Notes under the pieces: generated by a model
What the model was told of the DNA's origin: nothing
The model's input: only the letters and a program-made list of their open reading frames with translations
Databases searched by the model: none
Assembly: GCA_020696885.1 (NCBI GenBank)
Contig: JAJFMS010000099.1
Span: 1 to 9,450 of the forward strand
Source: Armatimonadota bacterium
GTDB taxonomy: Bacteria > Armatimonadota > SYMT01
Reading direction: 5' to 3'
Length of the DNA: 9,450 nucleotides
Shown: piece by piece, positions 6,442-9,450 of the stretch
How the letters are laid out: each line of letters opens with the position of its first letter
How positions within the stretch are numbered: the first letter of the stretch is position 1
Program-made: the position numbers and the translations under genes

Positions 6442-8619
6442 GTGAGCGACCGTCCGCACTCCGCATCCGAGACCCCTCCGCCCGCGAGCAGTGCGGAACG
6501 GCTAACTCGCGAGCTTCCCCAGGTAATGCGCCTCTGGGAAGAACGGGTCCGCGCGGCTCGCGCTTCCACGCCGGATGCCGCTGCCCCTACCCTGACGGAG
6601 CTCCTGCCCGCAGTGCTCCAGGACGTGGTGGAGGCGCTCCAACGGGTCGGACGTCTACCCCGTCGCACCACGCCGGGAGCAGCCGATGAGAGGGCAGGAG
6701 GATCCCAGGCCTTCGCCGCGGGCGCCACGCTGGAGCACGTGCTGGAAGAATACGGCCTGCTCCGTACCACGCTGTTCAGCTTTCTGGAGGCCGAGGAGCC
6801 GCTCCCGCCCGCTGAGCGCGATGCCGTCTACCAGGTCCTGGAGGTCGCCACGCAGAGGGCCTCCCGCTGGTTCTCCACCGCGCATCAGGAAACGCTCCAC
6901 GGCCGGGAAGCGCTCCATCGGCTGCTGGTAGAGAACGCCCGCGACTACGCCATGCTCACGGCGGACCGCGACAACCGGGTCACCTCCTGGAACACCGGGG
7001 CGGAACGGCTGATGGGTTACCGCGAAGAGGAGATCCTGGGACAGAGCGCCTCCATCATCTTCGTTCCCGAAGACCGCGCCAAAGGCGATGACCTCAAGGA
7101 GTTGGCCAAAGCTCTCGATACGGGGGAGGCGGTGAATGAGCGCTGGCACCTGCGTAAGGACGGCTCTCGCTTCTGGGGCTCCGGGATCATGCACGCTCTC
7201 TATGACCCCGCCGGGCAGTTCGTCGGCTTCGGCAAGGTCATGCGAGACCGGACCGCCGAAATGCTGGTGGAGCAGGAGCGCAGCCATTACCTCGAGCGGC
7301 TGCGGATGCTGGCCGACATCACCAGCGACCTCCTCTTCCAGAATCAACCCTCGCGGTTCATCGAGCACGTCTACGCGCGGCTGGCCCGGAGCCTGGACCT
7401 GGAAGTCTATGTCAACTATCTCGTCAACGACTCCGGGAATGCGTTGCGCCTGGCTGCTTACGCAGGGCTCCCGGAGCACGTGGCGGAGGAGATCCGCCAC
7501 CTCTCGTTCGGGATGGCGGTCTGCGGGGCCGTGGCCCAGCAGCGGGAACGAGTAGTAGCGGAGAACATCCAGCAGTCTACGGATCCGCGCACGGCGCTGG
7601 TCCGCTCGGTGGGAGTTCGGGCCTACACCTGCCATCCGCTAATCGCCGGAGAGGAGCTGATCGGGACCCTCTCCTTCGGCACCACCCGCCGGGACACGTT
7701 CGCGCCAGACGAGCTGGAGCTGATCCGCTCCGTCTGCGAGCAGGTGGCGGTAGCGCTGGAGCGAGCTCGCCTCATGCAGACGCTGCAGGATCGTGCGGCG
7801 GCACTGACAGACGCCGATCAGCGCAAGGACGAGTTCCTGGCGATGCTGGCCCATGAGCTGCGGAACCCGCTGGCGGGGATCGTCAATGCGGTCCACGTGC
7901 TCAATGCGATCGACGAGCAGGTTTCTCCCCGCCAGCGGCTGCGGGATATCGTCGGGCGCCAGGCCAGCAATCTTACCCGGATGGTGGACGACCTCCTGGA
8001 TGTCTCACGGATCACACAGCGGAAGATCGAGCTGCGCCGCGAGACCATCGATGTCGTGGCCGTGGCACACCAGGCTGCCGAGGCGATCCGCCCACTGGTG
8101 GAGTCTCGCGGGCACGAGCTGACCTTCGAGCCGCCGCGAGAGGCCCTTTGCGTGGAAGCGGACCGCACGCGACTGGAGCAGGTCGTCTCGAACCTGCTGA
8201 ACAACGCCGCCAAGTACACGCCTCCCGGCGGCCGGATCTGCTGTTCACCCAGGCTAACCGCACCCCCGAGCGGGCCGAGGGTGGGCTTGGCATCGGCCTC
8301 ACGCTGGTCCGCAGGCTCGTGGAGCTACATGGCGGAACGGTTGAAGCCAGCAGCGCCGGACCCGGCCAGGGCAGTACGTTCACGGTGCGGTTACCCCTCG
8401 CGACCGGTGATGCCGCCCCTGCGGAGTTCCCCGTCGCCATTCCAGGGAAGGTGCCGTCGCGCTACCGCATCCTGGTGGTTGAAGACAATGTGGATGCGGC
8501 GGAGACGTTGGCGGAACTGCTCCAACTCTGGGATCACCAGGTGCAGATGGCTCACACCGGCACGGCCGGACTCGACGCGGTACGCACCTTCCAGCCGGAC
8601 GTCGTGCTGCTGGATATAG
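6442..8619 (+). CDS. Hybrid sensor histidine kinase, N-terminal part, disrupted in the ATPase domain
   Basis: Residues are numbered from the GTG at 6442. Residues about 15-150 form an all-helical domain resembling the RsbRD N-terminal sensor domain. A PAS domain follows at about 155-275 ([20 protein letters not shown]), then GAF at about 293-445, and HisKA at about 462-527 with phospho-acceptor H471 in [10 protein letters not shown]. The ATPase domain starts normally with its N-box ([15 protein letters not shown]584) and then fails. After residue 599 the frame gives unrelated Arg/Ser/Pro-rich sequence to the stop at 8617-8619, while the rest of the kinase continues in another frame. The G1 box (DxGxG) is missing from both frames. 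No transmembrane segment is seen, so it was a cytoplasmic sensor. GTG 6442 has GAGAG upstream; a TTG at 6400 is an alternative with a poorer ribosome-binding site. Confidence 0.85.
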   Translation: MSDRPHSASETPPPASSAERLTRELPQVMRLWEERVRAARASTPDAAAPTLTELLPAVLQDVVEALQRVGRLPRRTTPGAADERAGGSQAFAAGATLEHVLEEYGLLRTTLFSFLEAEEPLPPAERDAVYQVLEVATQRASRWFSTAHQETLHGREALHRLLVENARDYAMLTADRDNRVTSWNTGAERLMGYREEEILGQSASIIFVPEDRAKGDDLKELAKALDTGEAVNERWHLRKDGSRFWGSGIMHALYDPAGQFVGFGKVMRDRTAEMLVEQERSHYLERLRMLADITSDLLFQNQPSRFIEHVYARLARSLDLEVYVNYLVNDSGNALRLAAYAGLPEHVAEEIRHLSFGMAVCGAVAQQRERVVAENIQQSTDPRTALVRSVGVRAYTCHPLIAGEELIGTLSFGTTRRDTFAPDELELIRSVCEQVAVALERARLMQTLQDRAAALTDADQRKDEFLAMLAHELRNPLAGIVNAVHVLNAIDEQVSPRQRLRDIVGRQASNLTRMVDDLLDVSRITQRKIELRRETIDVVAVAHQAAEAIRPLVESRGHELTFEPPREALCVEADRTRLEQVVSNLLNNAAKYTPPGGRICCSPRLTAPPSGPRVGLASASRWSAGSWSYMAERLKPAAPDPARAVRSRCGYPSRPVMPPLRSSPSPFQGRCRRATASWWLKTMWMRRRRWRNCSNSGITRCRWLTPARPDSTRYAPSSRTSCCWI
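8236..8243 (+). other. Frameshift/deletion junction in the kinase gene
   Basis: Upstream, codons CGG ATC (8233-8238) end a normal N-box region. Downstream, in the frame one base earlier, CTG TTC ACC CAG (8241-8252) resumes normal F-box sequence (LFTQANRT) and continues through [10 protein letters not shown]. Related kinases have roughly 30 residues between these points, including DTGxGI, and these are absent. The loss is thus inferred to be about 90-100 bases, with length leaving remainder 1 when divided by 3. A CTGCTG at the join suggests microhomology. Confidence 0.7.
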
Positions 8620-8822
8620 GCCTCGCCGGAATGAACGGCCTGGAAGTGGCCCGCCACATCCGCGCAGACGGCTCCCTCCCGCAGCCGCTGCTGGTGGCGT
8701 TGACCGGCTACGGCCAGGAAAGCGACCGTCAGCTCGCCCGTGAAGCGGGGTTCGATCATCACCTCACGAAGCCGGTGGACCCAGTGGTACTACAGCAAGT
8801 GCTGGCGTCCCACCGGCCCTGA
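8238..8822 (+). pseudogene. C-terminal part of the disrupted hybrid kinase: ATPase G2 region and receiver domain
   Basis: This frame holds the remainder of the kinase gene. It begins with [16 protein letters not shown], then the G2 box [19 protein letters not shown] and the last ATPase strand [11 protein letters not shown] short linker leads to a receiver domain at about 8458-8816: acidic pair ED in LVVEDN, phospho-acceptor Asp in [10 protein letters not shown] (codon 8613-8615), Thr in VALTGYG and Lys in HLTKPVD, all conserved. The receiver looks undamaged, but there is no in-frame link to the kinase start. It could be made only by frameshifting or from an internal start; a GTG just before [11 protein letters not shown] follows AGGGAAG too closely to be convincing. 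A stand-alone receiver is a less likely reading, since the kinase motifs match what is missing upstream. Confidence 0.8.
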
Positions 8823-8859
8823 ACCGGGGAACGGTGCCCGACGCCTATCCGGAATTTTG

Positions 8860-8896
8860 GACAGGATGAACGGGATTGACAGGATGGGGCGGGATT
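8860..8896. repeat. Short tandem direct repeat of the GACAGGAT type
   Basis: GACAGGATGAACGGGATT (8860-8877) is followed at once by GACAGGATGGGGCGGGATT (8878-8896). Sequence of the form 'gacaggat-gaac-aggatt-gacaggat' is familiar to me as a short intergenic repeat occurring in multiple copies in many environmental bacterial genomes. Its function is unknown. Here it lies 37 bases after the kinase stop codon. Confidence 0.7.
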
Positions 8897-8944
8897 GCGG
8901 CTTCCCCGCAGCGGGTGCGACCGCGAAATCAGGTAAGCTCAAGG

Positions 8945-9170
8945 CCGCTGCTTGGTAGGGGGCATCCGCCGTGGCCGCCGTGACTGCCCTGCCCCCAAAC
9001 CTTGTCCAAGCGCCCCGCACCGCCGTGACCGTCGGCGGATGTCTGCTGTGCGCTCTGTCTAACCGTCTCCAAGCCAGGGCAAGCAGGGCCGTCGCCGTAG
9101 TTGCCCGGTCTCGGACTTCCTCCCGGCGCTGGCAGAGCCGGATCCACTCGTCGGGAGTCAGCAGGTGCAA
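8945..9170 (-). pseudogene. Possible degraded IS630-like transposase N-terminus
   Basis: On the minus strand a TTG-started frame at 9170 reads LLTPDEWIRLCQRREEV and then TATALLALA. This resembles the first helices of helix-turn-helix IS630-type transposases (TPEEW..L...R...ATALLALA). The expected next helices are not in that frame. After a shift near 9060 another frame reads SADGHGGAG then SHGGHGG, which loosely recalls the later part of the same domain (an RF..GL..L..RHGGG pattern). No catalytic DDE region and no terminal inverted repeats are visible. The match rests on memory of the family pattern and is weak. Alternatively this is simply non-coding GC-rich DNA. Confidence 0.25.
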
Positions 9171-9300
9171 TCACGGCGGATACTCCTACGTGACTTCCTA
9201 ATGCCGATGCCATTCATCCTGGGCGCTGCCGATCAATCCCGGCCGCACCACAACGCCGTTGGGTGTAGGAGCCCGCGGAGCTCACGCGGAACGGTGGGGT

Positions 9301-9450
9301 ATGAAACGCTCCGAGCTCCTTTCACTGCTGCTCACGGCCGGCATCGCCCCGCTCTTGCTCGGCGAGACCACCGCCCGCGCCGCGGACGAACCCCTGGTCC
9401 TGAAAGACCTGGCCTACCAGTCCGGCGAAGGCGCGGACCCGGTGCGGCAT
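9301..9450 (+). CDS. Exported protein, N-terminal fragment, possibly alpha/beta hydrolase (continues beyond right edge)
   Basis: Fifty codons are visible. The protein starts MKRSELLSLLLTAGIAPLLL and has a signal peptide with likely cleavage after TTARA (about residue 27). The mature start is ADEPLVLKDLAYQSGEGADP followed by VRH. The pattern 'v.kDlaY.sGeg.dpvrh' resembles the opening strand of secreted alpha/beta hydrolases of the carboxylesterase/BD-FAE type, whose next segment would be a LDLYLP-like strand. That part lies outside the window, so the family is only a guess. A GGTGGGG run just before the ATG may serve as the ribosome-binding site. A twin-arginine motif is absent, so Sec export is expected. 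Confidence 0.65.
   Translation, partial: MKRSELLSLLLTAGIAPLLLGETTARAADEPLVLKDLAYQSGEGADPVRH

Larger units (their letters stand above)
8823..9300. other. 478-base gap between kinase gene and final partial gene
   Basis: No intact gene is seen. It holds a short tandem repeat near its left end, a possible degraded transposase fragment on the minus strand, and near its right end a small dyad, CCGCG (9273-9277) and CGCGG (9285-9289), just upstream of the next start codon. No clear intrinsic terminator follows the kinase gene. The region looks like accessory or decaying DNA. Confidence 0.5.

Noticed and set aside
8391..8762. Minus-strand open frame over the receiver domain
   Set aside because: It is a shadow of the conserved receiver sequence on the plus strand.
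1..9450. CRISPR arrays, tRNA or rRNA genes, riboswitches
   Set aside because: No regularly spaced repeats, cloverleaf-like segments, rRNA-conserved stretches or recognisable riboswitch cores were seen on either strand by eye.

Overview
The window is GC-rich, densely coding bacterial DNA. An outer-membrane-type beta-barrel protein with a signal peptide, together with periplasmic or secreted proteins, points to a diderm (Gram-negative-type) organism. The phylum cannot be fixed from sequence alone. The mix of Gfo/Idh/MocA oxidoreductase, vanadium haloperoxidase, large hybrid kinase and a short interspersed GACAGGAT-type repeat would suit a soil or freshwater lineage such as Armatimonadota, Gemmatimonadota or a similar group (inference only).

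Left part (1-4936, minus strand). Four genes point the same way and all encode exported proteins. In transcription order they are a vanadium-dependent haloperoxidase/PAP2-fold enzyme with a complete vanadate-binding residue set (4936-3479), a kelch-propeller protein with a C-terminal CARDB-like domain (3267-1801), a beta-barrel outer-membrane protein (1712-540), and the N-terminus of a Tat-exported protein that runs off the left edge (214-1). The gaps hold structured DNA. The strongest is a long imperfect hairpin of about 28 base pairs between the haloperoxidase and kelch genes. A smaller stem-loop abuts the kelch stop codon, and two weak stem-loops follow the barrel gene.

Middle (4937-6328). 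A 309-base divergent intergenic region contains an AT-rich island and an inverted repeat. It separates the haloperoxidase gene from a plus-strand Gfo/Idh/MocA-family NAD(P)-dependent oxidoreductase (5246-6328), which appears intact.

Right part (6329-9450, plus strand). A large hybrid sensor histidine kinase (RsbRD-like N-terminus, PAS, GAF, HisKA, HATPase, receiver) is broken. At about 8236-8243 the reading frame shifts, and the stretch that should carry the ATPase G1 box (DxGxG) is absent, as if roughly 90-100 bases had been deleted. The receiver domain therefore lies in a different frame. After it comes a 478-base gap with a short tandem repeat and, on the minus strand, a possible degraded IS630-like transposase N-terminus. 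The window ends with the signal-peptide N-terminus of another exported protein, perhaps an alpha/beta hydrolase.

I do not see a clear new multi-gene defence or mobile system. The points most worth a second look are the kinase lesion, the long intergenic hairpin, and the four-gene run of exported proteins led by a haloperoxidase.
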